A stretch of DNA of 15,732 nt, from NCBI GenBank assembly GCA_938034715.1, contig CALHMM010000013.1, positions 1 through 15,732 of the forward strand, read 5' to 3'. A program made the position numbers and the translations under genes. Numbering within the stretch: the first letter of the stretch is position 1; every line of letters starts with the position of its first letter. The notes beneath the pieces are model-generated. The model did not search any database. It worked only from the letters and a program-made list of their open reading frames with translations, and had not been told where the DNA came from. This DNA is from Minisyncoccota bacterium. GTDB taxonomy: Bacteria; Patescibacteriota; Minisyncoccia; Moranbacterales; GCA-2747515. Shown here piece after piece: positions 7,646-13,862 of the stretch.

Positions 7646-9130
7646 TTATTTTGCAAGAACCTCTTTCAAAAGCTTTGTTGCTAGCTGTGGATTTGCTTTT
7701 CCTCCAGTCTCCTTCATGACCTGTCCCATGAGGAACTTTATAGCATTGTCCTTGCCAGCTTTGAAATCGTCAACAGATTCTGGATTATTGTCTATGATCT
7801 TCTGGACAATTGTCAGCAAGGCATCTTGATCATTGTCCTGTGCTAAATTATTTGCATCAATAATTCTTCCTGGATCTTCGCCAGTAGCAAACATTTCTGC
7901 GAGAACAGTCTGCGCTGCACTAGAATTGATCATGCCATCTCCTACTAAGCAAATTAGTTCTGCATAGTCTTCTGCAGTAATTTTGATCTGCGTAATCGGC
8001 GTGCTTGATTGTGCTAGGAGTCGCTGCACTTCACTAACTAAATAGTTCGCTGCTAGTTGCGTAAGTTTTTTCTCCTCTGACTCCACCTCTTTTGCTACAA
8101 TTTTTTCCTTTATTTCACTTATGATGTTTTCGAAATAATTTGCAAACTCTTTGTCTGCTGTTATGACATCGAGGTTTTCTTTGCGGATGCCATACTGCTT
8201 CTCAAATCGCTCATATTTTTGTGTAGGCAGCTCTGGAAGTGATCTGCGCAAATCTTCAATATAGAGATCGCTAAATGTCATCGGTGGAATGTCTGGCTCT
8301 GGAAAGTATCTGTAGTCGTTTGCATTTTCTTTCGAGCGTTGGGAGGAAGTTTTTCCTGCTGTATCATCCCAGCCTCGCGTTTCTTGGACAATTTGGCCTC
8401 CCTCGTCCAATACCTCACTTTGCCTTTGAATCTCGTATAGCACAGTACGTTCGACACTTTTAAATGAGCCAATGTTTTTGACTTCGACTTTTGTACCCGA
8501 GAGTGGATCTTCTCCCTCTTTGTAGAGCGAAAGGTTAACTTCACAGCGCATTTGGCCCTTCTCAATATCTGCAGCAGAAATACCGATGTAGCGGAATACT
8601 TGCTGTAAATTCTGACAGAAGATTCTTGCCTCCTGTGCACTAGAAATATCTGGTTCGCTAACGAGCTCCATCAGAGGCACACCCGCTCGGTTGAGATCTA
8701 CATAGGTAGAATTTCCTTTGTGTGTGTTCTTCCCTGTGTCCTCCTCCATGTGGATACGGGTGATGCCGATCTTTTTCGTTGAACCATCTTCAAGGGTGAT
8801 TTCTAGTGAACCTCCTGTCCCACATAATGGCTGATCGTATTGCGATATCTGATAACCCTTTGGTAAATCAGGATAAAAATAGTGCTTGCGATCAAATTTA
8901 CTCTCCTTGGCAATGTCGCACCCCAAGGCAAGACCAGCCATTTGTACGTACGCGATTGCCTGTTTGTTAGGTACTACTAGGGCACCGGGTTGCGCTGTCA
9001 CCACTTCATCGATAGAGACATTTGGGTGATCTTCTTCACCAAGCCCATTTGGAGCACCGCTAAACATTTTCGCATTTGTCGCGAGCTCTACATGAATCTC
9101 CATCCCAATTGTAACTTTGTAGTCAGACAT
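7646..9130 (-). CDS. gatB: Aspartyl/glutamyl-tRNA amidotransferase subunit B
   Basis: Subunit B of GatCAB, which converts Glu-tRNA(Gln) (and often Asp-tRNA(Asn)) into the amidated form; GatB binds the tRNA and carries the kinase-like active site. The 494-residue length is full. Hallmarks: VTIGMEIHVELAT near the start (6-18), YFYPDLPKGYQISQYDQPL, VDLNRAGVPLMELVSEPD, MRCEVNLSLY, VEVKNIGSFKSVERT, and ANDYRYFPEPDIPP, which ends the cradle domain. The last 150 residues form the helical YqeY-like tail domain. No gatA or gatC is in the window; separate placement is common. The gene has its own extended -10 promoter in the gap after dut, a 27-nt leader and no Shine-Dalgarno at the usual distance (AAGGA is over 20 nt from the ATG). 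Confidence 0.97.
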   Translation of the reverse strand: MSDYKVTIGMEIHVELATNAKMFSGAPNGLGEEDHPNVSIDEVVTAQPGALVVPNKQAIAYVQMAGLALGCDIAKESKFDRKHYFYPDLPKGYQISQYDQPLCGTGGSLEITLEDGSTKKIGITRIHMEEDTGKNTHKGNSTYVDLNRAGVPLMELVSEPDISSAQEARIFCQNLQQVFRYIGISAADIEKGQMRCEVNLSLYKEGEDPLSGTKVEVKNIGSFKSVERTVLYEIQRQSEVLDEGGQIVQETRGWDDTAGKTSSQRSKENANDYRYFPEPDIPPMTFSDLYIEDLRRSLPELPTQKYERFEKQYGIRKENLDVITADKEFANYFENIISEIKEKIVAKEVESEEKKLTQLAANYLVSEVQRLLAQSSTPITQIKITAEDYAELICLVGDGMINSSAAQTVLAEMFATGEDPGRIIDANNLAQDNDQDALLTIVQKIIDNNPESVDDFKAGKDNAIKFLMGQVMKETGGKANPQLATKLLKEVLAK

Positions 9131-9157
9131 AATACTTTAATGCTGTGTAATATCCTT

Positions 9158-9166
9158 ATTATAGCA
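9158..9166 (-). promoter_or_regulatory. Extended -10 promoter of gatB
   Basis: TGC-TATAAT on the minus strand is a perfect extended -10 box, 27 nt before the gatB ATG. No good -35 hexamer is seen at 16-18 nt. The same nine bases TGCTATAAT precede thyA and the adenylate-kinase-like gene. Confidence 0.6.
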
Positions 9167-9171
9167 GAAAG

Positions 9172-9186
9172 TGAGGAAAGGCCTCA
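9172..9186 (-). terminator. Weak hairpin after dut
   Basis: On the minus strand TGAGG, loop CCTTT, CCTCA, then CTTTCT. The stem is 5 bp and the T tract is poor. It lies 30 nt past the dut stop and directly upstream of the gatB -10 box, where it could partly end the folA-dut transcript. Low confidence. Confidence 0.25.
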
Positions 9187-9216
9187 GCGCATAGCTTTGC
9201 ACAATGCCACAGATAT

Positions 9217-9639
9217 TTAGTTTCCTGTACTTCCGAATCCCGCATCCCCCCTATCTGCTGCTTCTAGTTTCTCCACTTCTACGATTTCTGGCGCTTCGTA
9301 TTTTTGAATGACGAGTTGAGCAATTTTGTCTCCCGGTTGGATCTCGTATCCAATGTCCCCGAGATTAACGAGACCTACCATAATCTCACCCCTGTACCCA
9401 CTATCGACGACACCTCCAAGTGTCTTGAGGCCAAATTTTTGTGAGAGACCACTTTTGTCCCAGACATGACCGACATGACCAGTAGGAATCTCAAGTGCTA
9501 TACCTGTCCGTATTTGTATGCGATCTCCTGGGCGCAGGTCATAGCCTATAGCAGCATAGAGATCATACCCCGCGTCAGTAGAATGTGCACGTGTCGGTAC
9601 CTTCGATTCACTTACTAAACGTTTTACCTTTAATTTCAT
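9217..9639 (-). CDS. dut: Deoxyuridine 5'-triphosphate nucleotidohydrolase (dUTPase)
   Basis: Trimeric-type dUTPase that hydrolyses dUTP to dUMP and pyrophosphate, keeping uracil out of DNA and feeding thymidylate synthase. All five family motifs are present in the 140 residues: I, DAGYDLYA (22-29); II, DKSGLS (61-66, Lys in place of the commoner Arg of RSGL); III, GGVVDSGYRGEI (75-86), with catalytic Asp79 and the uracil-stacking Tyr82; IV, PGDKIAQL (102-109); V, RGDAGFGSTG (130-139), the Phe-containing flexible lid. The gene is complete and looks active. It is the last gene of the folA / kinase / kinase / dut run, starting 7 nt after the previous stop. Confidence 0.97.
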   Translation of the reverse strand: MKLKVKRLVSESKVPTRAHSTDAGYDLYAAIGYDLRPGDRIQIRTGIALEIPTGHVGHVWDKSGLSQKFGLKTLGGVVDSGYRGEIMVGLVNLGDIGYEIQPGDKIAQLVIQKYEAPEIVEVEKLEAADRGDAGFGSTGN

Positions 9640-9646
9640 ATAGACT

Positions 9647-10243
9647 CTATTGTTTGATTTTTTCTAGTAGGTCCTTGGTTACAATCGCTATATCTTGATT
9701 TGCGTCGATCAACTCCCAATCTTCAATTTCTGAAGACATCAAAAGAAAATTCCTGCAAATCCGTACGCGCTCATCATTGTCTTCATTGCGGTGCCCTTTC
9801 TCTATTGTAGTGTCGAACTGATTTCCATCCATCAGAATTTCGACATCTGGCTTTCGCAGATCCTTATTTATCTCTTTTAAATATGAGTAGGATCCTCCCC
9901 ATGTCATTCCCCAGACTATACCTGTTCCAACATAATCCTCGGCGATTACCCAAAATCCTTTTTCTAAATCCGCAATAAGCATTTCCTCATATCGCTGACG
10001 ATTTTTCATAAATTTTTCTTGCAACTCGTGTGTTGTTTGAGGGTTGGCAGTGCGAAACTCCTCGTCGCGTAGGTACTTGTTTAGAAATGGTCCCTCCGGC
10101 TCGAGGTCGTAGACAGGGTACTTAAGATACTTCACCTTCAGCCCTTCGCTCTCTAAATGCTTATGCACGCGCTCTATCTGCGTGGATTTACCAATTCCAT
10201 TTATCCCATAGATTGCAATAAATTTTCCTCCCTGTTTTTTCAT
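9647..10243 (-). CDS. Thymidylate-kinase-like P-loop nucleotide kinase
   Basis: 198 residues, with the P-loop GINGIGKST (13-21) after a strand KFIAIYG, matching dTMP kinases. Further family features are YLKYPVYDLEPEGPFLNKYL, matching the Pro-x-x-x-x-x-G region, and a basic lid-like stretch HRNEDNDERVR (151-161). The usual Asp-Arg-Tyr/His motif of dTMP kinase, which clamps the acceptor nucleotide, reads AEDYVGTGIVWG (101-112), so the Arg is absent and the acidic residue has moved. It probably phosphorylates dTMP to dTDP given its neighbours, but a shifted substrate is possible. Its ATG overlaps the stop of the upstream gene (ATGA at 10240-10243), implying translational coupling, and dut follows 7 nt after its stop. 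Confidence 0.8.
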   Translation of the reverse strand: MKKQGGKFIAIYGINGIGKSTQIERVHKHLESEGLKVKYLKYPVYDLEPEGPFLNKYLRDEEFRTANPQTTHELQEKFMKNRQRYEEMLIADLEKGFWVIAEDYVGTGIVWGMTWGGSYSYLKEINKDLRKPDVEILMDGNQFDTTIEKGHRNEDNDERVRICRNFLLMSSEIEDWELIDANQDIAIVTKDLLEKIKQ

Positions 10244-10797
10244 CGTGTGATTTCTTTAATAATCCCCTCAATGTCTTGGAATAATTCTTTTTCACTGCGT
10301 GTGTTGTTGATGATATGTGTTGCTTCATCTCGTAAACTTTCGATCCTTGTCTGGGTATCGTCTTTTTGATCTTGTGCAAATTCTTCGAATGTTTTATCTG
10401 CATCTCCTGGATTTTGTCCGCGACTGACAACTCTCTCATAACGTATCTTTATCGGGACATCTACAAATAGCAGTGTGAAATCTCCTATTTCAAGAAGGTC
10501 TTCAATATCCGCTGGACGCCTGATGGCCTCAATGACAAAAAGCTTTTCATTCGAGTCTTGAATTTTTCTTTTTACGACCTCTCCCAGTAAATCTTGGCCA
10601 AAAGCTTCCCGTAATGTCACAGAAATATGGTCAATGTTTTTTCTACTTTGTTCTATGTGGAGCTCGTCCAGGATGTTTCGGAAAACGTCTGAGTACTTTA
10701 TATACTTTGCACCATGATGGTCAGCAAGATGCTGTGCGATCGTCCCTTTTCCAGATCCTGAGTGGCCTGTAATGCCAATGATATTTTTTCTTTGCAT
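10240..10797 (-). CDS. P-loop nucleotide kinase, UPF0200/dephospho-CoA-kinase-like
   Basis: 185 residues. The P-loop GHSGSGKGT (11-19) follows the strand NIIGIT. EAIRRPADIEDL (90-101), the strand FTLLFVDVP, and RYERVVSRGQ (120-129) followed by a charged EEFAQDQKDD stretch resemble the archaeal UPF0200 group and dephospho-CoA-kinase relatives, in which a G-I-R-x-P-x-E block and R-Y/F-E-R-x-x-x-R-G are conserved. An ATP-dependent kinase acting on a (deoxy)nucleoside monophosphate is likely, and its place between folA and a Tmk-like gene favours a deoxynucleotide substrate; that is inference. True dephospho-CoA kinase is a less likely alternative. It starts 21 nt after folA and shares ATGA with the next gene. 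No Shine-Dalgarno sequence is seen. Confidence 0.75.
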   Translation of the reverse strand: MQRKNIIGITGHSGSGKGTIAQHLADHHGAKYIKYSDVFRNILDELHIEQSRKNIDHISVTLREAFGQDLLGEVVKRKIQDSNEKLFVIEAIRRPADIEDLLEIGDFTLLFVDVPIKIRYERVVSRGQNPGDADKTFEEFAQDQKDDTQTRIESLRDEATHIINNTRSEKELFQDIEGIIKEITR

Positions 10798-10818
10798 GTA
10801 ATTGCAATATTTAGATGC

Positions 10819-11340
10819 TTAGCTTACTTTTTTTTCGTAGCGAACGAAATGATATTGTGGATCATGATCCATGTAACTTTCACGGAATGTCTCTTCAAAA
10901 TCTTTTTTCTCCCACTGTGGGAGATATGTATCGGCCCCGGGCTTGCGCGCTTCAATCATTGTCAGTTCAAGTGTTGTTACATATGGTAAAAAAGCACGAT
11001 AAATCTCTGCGCCTCCAAAAATGTAGCATTTTTGCGATCCATCTGATTGCGCGGCTTCTTTGAGTGCTTGCTGAACTGAGTCTACCCAAATAAGATTGTT
11101 TTGTTCACACTGTGTTTTTTCTATGCAAGTATTTTTGCGCGTCAACACAATATTTGTACGGCCTACCAGCGGACGGTGTTTTTGTGGGAACGATTCATAC
11201 GTTTTTCGTCCCATGATCACTGGATGTCCCATAGTCAGCTCTTTTACTCTCAGCAAGTCTCCAGGCATATGCCAAATCAAATCACCGTCAATGCCAAGTT
11301 CGTTTCTTTGGCCAATTGCAGCAATCAAAATTATTTCCAT
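10819..11340 (-). CDS. folA: Dihydrofolate reductase
   Basis: NADPH-dependent reduction of dihydrofolate to tetrahydrofolate, needed because thymidylate synthase oxidises the folate cofactor. 173 residues. Motifs: IAAIGQRNELGIDGDLIWHMP (6-26), the Met20-loop region; GDLLRVKELT (27-36), with the active-site acid Asp28; VIMGRKTYESF (41-51); and CYIFGGAEIYRAFLP, the NADPH-binding Gly-Gly. By alignment, positions corresponding to E. coli Trp30-Phe31 are Arg31-Val32; that Phe contacts folate and trimethoprim, so the pocket differs from the textbook form. First gene of the folA-kinase-kinase-dut run. Its start codon overlaps the end of a decayed frame upstream, and I found no strong promoter or Shine-Dalgarno immediately before it. 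Confidence 0.96.
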   Translation of the reverse strand: MEIILIAAIGQRNELGIDGDLIWHMPGDLLRVKELTMGHPVIMGRKTYESFPQKHRPLVGRTNIVLTRKNTCIEKTQCEQNNLIWVDSVQQALKEAAQSDGSQKCYIFGGAEIYRAFLPYVTTLELTMIEARKPGADTYLPQWEKKDFEETFRESYMDHDPQYHFVRYEKKVS

Positions 11341-11838
11341 TCTAGTAATTCTTTAAATATCTCGAAATTCCCTAGCACTCTAAATTGCCAAGAATCACTT
11401 TTCTCCACTGATTCTGTATTAATATCCTTTGACCCGTTGTTGTAAGGGAGTGATATCTAGCAAAGATTCCATATTTCACTATCCTCAATGTAGTATTTGC
11501 GTATTTCTCATAGAAATAGATCAAGATTCTGATGCGCTAACGACGGTGCAAAAATTGGATCAAAGGACATTTTTAGTTTCTCGCGTTTTTATAAAGTCCT
11601 TTAGGCTGTTTGTAGCTCAACAATACTACAGCCTATACGTCGTGTCAAAATCATATTTTCTCGTGTTGTCTGTAGTTGTAAGCGAAGTGGGACCACTCCA
11701 CTGCTATTGGAAAAATGTATCATAGATAATGCCTGTAATGTCCTTGCCATCTTTGTTAATCGTATAAACCTTACTCACGTGAGATCCCTGCACACTTCGC
11801 TTCTAACCATGAATCTTTTGGTGTGCTCATAAGGAGCA
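11331..11838 (-). pseudogene. Decayed protein gene between folA and the nucleotidyltransferase
   Basis: This fills the 534-nt stretch 11341-11874, which has no intact gene. Protein-like pieces follow in order on the minus strand. GAGGAG and an ATG (11838, second ATG 11830) open MSTPKDSWLEAKCAGISRE, which stops at TAA 11773. Removing one T there joins it to KVYTINKDGKDITGIIYDTF in the next frame. That frame has TAG at 11706, continues QWSGPTSLTTTDNTRKYDFD, has TAG at 11628 and then a TGA, and resumes ATNSLKDFIKTRETKNVL. Another shift leads to MSFDPIFAPSLAHQNLDLFL (from 11570), TGA, EIRKYYIEDSEIWNLC, TAG (11459), and finally ESVEKSDSWQFRVLGNFEIF...EWK, ending at TAA 11331, inside folA. Hydrophilic, protein-like composition throughout supports a lost gene of about 165 residues. 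The family is not recognised. An RNA element remains a possible alternative. Confidence 0.4.
11680..11802. repeat. 10-bp inverted repeat pair in the folA upstream region
   Basis: AAGCGAAGTG (11680-11689) has an exact reverse complement CACTTCGCTT (11793-11802), 103 nt apart. Between them lie AGTGG-GA-CCACT and the perfect palindrome CTCACGTGAG (11774-11783). The arms could close an RNA domain on either strand, or the match may be chance within a decayed gene. Confidence 0.25.
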
Positions 11839-11847
11839 TTTGCTCCT
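11832..11847. repeat. Palindrome AGGAGCATTTGCTCCT, possible operator
   Basis: Perfect 6-bp arms AGGAGC and GCTCCT around ATTT (7 bp if the A-T pair is counted). On the plus strand it is followed by an A run, not T, so it is not a terminator in that direction; on the minus strand the T run precedes it. It overlaps the TTGCTC -35 candidate (11840-11845) of the nucleotidyltransferase promoter, so repressor binding is plausible. Confidence 0.4.
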
Positions 11848-11868
11848 CAAAAAAAAAGGTGATATGAT
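11840..11868 (+). promoter_or_regulatory. Promoter of the nucleotidyltransferase gene, predicted leaderless
   Basis: TTGCTC (11840-11845), 17 nt, then TATGAT (11863-11868) preceded by TGA, giving an extended -10 box. Exactly 6 nt (CTCCAC) separate it from the ATG at 11875, so transcription should begin at the start codon itself. The spacer includes a run of nine A. Confidence 0.55.
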
Positions 11869-11874
11869 CTCCAC

Positions 11875-12474
11875 ATGAATAATAAATCTACAATCAAGGT
11901 GAAAGATGTACCTGGAAGCGGTCATGTGGTGAGCATGGATGAGATCGGAGACCTAGCAGAACTTCTTAAAGCAAATGGCTACAAAACCGTCCTCACACAA
12001 GGCGTGTGGGATCTTATTCATGAAGGTCATGCACTCTATATGGAAAAGTCCAAAAGCTACGGCGACATTCTCATCGTAGGCGTCGACTCAGATGAGTTAA
12101 CAAAGATTCGTAAGGGACCTAATCGTCCAATTGTCCCGCAACAAGAACGTATGAGAATGATCTCTCATCTTAGACCAGTAGATTTGATTGTGGTGCGCGA
12201 GGCGAAACACGACATAGGGGAGCTCATACGCACTGTAAAGCCAGACGTACTCATTGTATCGAAGTCTACCAAGGACACAAAAAACTTCACAAAGCAAATG
12301 AAAGAAGACTACGGCGATGACTGTGGAAAAATTATTGACTTAGAGCCTCAGTCAACAACCTCTACAACTGCACGTATTCGCAAGCTTACTATTGACGGTG
12401 CTCAGGAGCTTGCAGCAGAAATTCACGAACTTACTGATGATTTCATCAATAAGATAAAAAATGGCACGCGTTAA
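11875..12474 (+). CDS. HldE/RfaE-C-type nucleotidyltransferase (HxGH cytidylyltransferase-like family)
   Basis: 199 residues of the nucleotidyltransferase superfamily that transfers NMP from an NTP to a phosphorylated substrate. After a 37-residue lead with a short helix comes TVLTQGVWDLIHEGH (38-52), with the HxGH signature at 49-52, then YGDILIVGVDSDE (62-74), KIRKGPNRPIV (77-87), ERMRMISHLRPVDLIVV (91-107), KPDVLIVSKSTKD (122-134) and STTSTTARIR (160-169), equivalent to the S-T-T nucleotide-binding block. The K-G-P-x-R-P-I and eR..ml..l..VD arrangement is closest to the adenylyltransferase half of HldE and to glycerol-3-phosphate cytidylyltransferase-like proteins. The Gly-Cys-Phe-Asp of HldE is Gly-Val-Trp-Asp here, so the substrate may differ. 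The deaminase fusion gene follows on the same strand after about 100 nt. Confidence 0.9.
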   Translation: MNNKSTIKVKDVPGSGHVVSMDEIGDLAELLKANGYKTVLTQGVWDLIHEGHALYMEKSKSYGDILIVGVDSDELTKIRKGPNRPIVPQQERMRMISHLRPVDLIVVREAKHDIGELIRTVKPDVLIVSKSTKDTKNFTKQMKEDYGDDCGKIIDLEPQSTTSTTARIRKLTIDGAQELAAEIHELTDDFINKIKNGTR

Positions 12475-12581
12475 GATGCGTCCTTATTTCGAAATGCATT
12501 GTACTTACAAGATCGTACCACTAGCATGGATAGAGGATCAACTTTTGTGTGGCTATCAAAATTATTGGCAAAAAATGCACT

Positions 12582-13415
12582 ATGAAAAAAACTCTCGTAG
12601 CACTCGTCCCCGTCATACATATCTCCTACTTAGAGCTCTTTAAGAAGTATCCGCAATCACTTTATATCATCTCAGATGAAATACTAAGGAATTGGGATGG
12701 GTACAAATTTCTTGAGAGAGACTTACGGGCTGTCGACCAGCTATCAATGCTGAATTTTATAGAAAAGTCAGAGATTGTTCAAAATGTAAGTCTCCTTACT
12801 GAAAAGACCCTCCTCAATCTCAAAGGTAAAGAGATTGTCATGCCAGATGAGGATATTTCTCATTGGGTAGCCCAAAAGTACTTATCGGATGAAAAGGTGT
12901 CATATGACAACATTTTTCTCCGGTGGAATCGACCCGTTTCAACCCAAGAGCGAGAAGTGGTGCCCAATCGTATAATCTCACAAGAGAAGGTAGATCGTGA
13001 ACTTATTGATCTTGCGCAAAAAGAAGCTGTAAAAAGCGCGAACTGGTGGCGTCAAATTGGCGCGATCGTCACAAATACTGAAGGGGAAGTCGTTCTTTCA
13101 GCATTTAACAAGCATGTCCCTACCCAGCAAAACATAGCACTCTATGGCGATCTCAGGTCATGTTTTGATGCAGGAGAAAATCATGAACTTTCTAACTCTA
13201 TTCATGCAGAAGCATCGCTTATCGGTATGGCGGCAAGAAGTGGCGTCCCTCTTAAGAATACGAACCTTTACGTTTCTACATTTCCTTGTCCTACGTGTGC
13301 AAAGCTCATTGCAGAAGCTCACATCAAGAAAGTATACTATAAAGATGGCTATTCCCTCTCGGACGCTGAAGATATTCTAAAAGCAAATGAGATTGAAGTC
13401 ATTCAAGTATGCTAA
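12582..13415 (+). CDS. CMP/dCMP-type deaminase with degenerate nucleotidyltransferase-like N-terminal domain
   Basis: From ATG 12582 the protein has 277 residues. A GTG at 12549 with GAGG 12 nt upstream would add 11 residues; I prefer the ATG because the first predicted strand (KKTLVALVPVIH) starts there. The C-terminal half (about 130-277) is a zinc deaminase: helix LIDLAQKEAVKSANWWRQIG, YGDLRSCFDAGEN as in dCMP deaminases, HAE (208-210) with the proton-shuttling Glu, and PCPTC with zinc ligands Cys236 and Cys239. The N-terminal half (about 1-115) has the outline of a nucleotidyltransferase: VPVIHISYLELFKKYPQ where HxGH would lie (now HISY), LYIISDE, LRAVDQLSMLNFIEKSEIVQ and GKEIVMPDEDIS. 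That likeness is inferred by eye. Likely reaction dCMP to dUMP, feeding ThyA; another substrate is possible. Its stop overlaps the stop of the convergent HIT gene. Confidence 0.88.
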   Translation: MKKTLVALVPVIHISYLELFKKYPQSLYIISDEILRNWDGYKFLERDLRAVDQLSMLNFIEKSEIVQNVSLLTEKTLLNLKGKEIVMPDEDISHWVAQKYLSDEKVSYDNIFLRWNRPVSTQEREVVPNRIISQEKVDRELIDLAQKEAVKSANWWRQIGAIVTNTEGEVVLSAFNKHVPTQQNIALYGDLRSCFDAGENHELSNSIHAEASLIGMAARSGVPLKNTNLYVSTFPCPTCAKLIAEAHIKKVYYKDGYSLSDAEDILKANEIEVIQVC

Positions 13416-13855
13416 CCGACTTTTGTCACAACTCCATTTTCATCACCACTTACAATTAGTTGCGCATGTAAATGATGTACAGTAGCACCAGTATTACCTG
13501 CGCCACTGGAGCGCATTAAAAACGTACCGTGAGTGATCGTACGATCTTTTTCGATCCGTTTTTTAAGAGTCCACAAATCTTGTATTTCCTTTTGCGTCAA
13601 CGCAGAATCATGGGTTATATGTCTTCGTAAAACAAAGAGTAAGTGCTGAGCTGTATTTTCATATGGCCATGCATTTTCCGTCACGATCCAAGAGCTGTTT
13701 TTATGCAGGATCGGCTTGGCATGGTACATCGGCTCTAAAAAATCTACAAAGTCGTGACAAAAGGGGCAGACCCCGTCAGCAATGATATCTCTCATCACAG
13801 AGACTTGCTCGTCCTCTCGAGCATTCTCCAAGTTTAGACCGCTAGAATTTTTCAT
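13412..13855 (-). CDS. HIT-family nucleotide hydrolase/transferase
   Basis: 147 residues from ATG 13855, which lies 7 nt after the thyA stop; a longer frame to 13969 would run inside thyA, so I rejected it. CPFC at 30-33 could bind zinc, as in several HIT proteins. WIVTENAWPYENTAQHLLFVLRRH (56-79) is the core strand region. The triad block reads HHLHAQLIV (127-135): H128-x-H130-x-Q132, so the third His is Gln, as in the GalT/Ap4A-phosphorylase branch, which transfers rather than only hydrolyses the nucleotidyl group. His130 would be the nucleophile. HIT proteins act on nucleoside-phosphate conjugates; the substrate is unknown. It is probably translated from the thyA message. Its stop (TAG, 13412-13414) overlaps the deaminase stop on the other strand, with no terminator between. 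Confidence 0.87.
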   Translation of the reverse strand: MKNSSGLNLENAREDEQVSVMRDIIADGVCPFCHDFVDFLEPMYHAKPILHKNSSWIVTENAWPYENTAQHLLFVLRRHITHDSALTQKEIQDLWTLKKRIEKDRTITHGTFLMRSSGAGNTGATVHHLHAQLIVSGDENGVVTKVG

Positions 13856-13862
13856 AATACTA

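Noticed and set aside
11374..11535. About 50-codon minus-strand frame containing YFYEKYANTTLR
   Set aside because: It has no ATG, overlaps the better C-terminal fragment ending in folA in another frame, and has a weaker, more hydrophobic composition. It was left out of the decayed-gene model.
11429..11725. 98-codon plus-strand frame in the folA upstream gap
   Set aside because: It begins only with TTG, has no ribosome binding site or promoter, and its composition is like an antisense shadow; the minus-strand fragments look more protein-like.
12461..12643. 60-codon plus-strand frame between the nucleotidyltransferase and the deaminase
   Set aside because: It overlaps both genes in another frame and its translation has no domain-like pattern.
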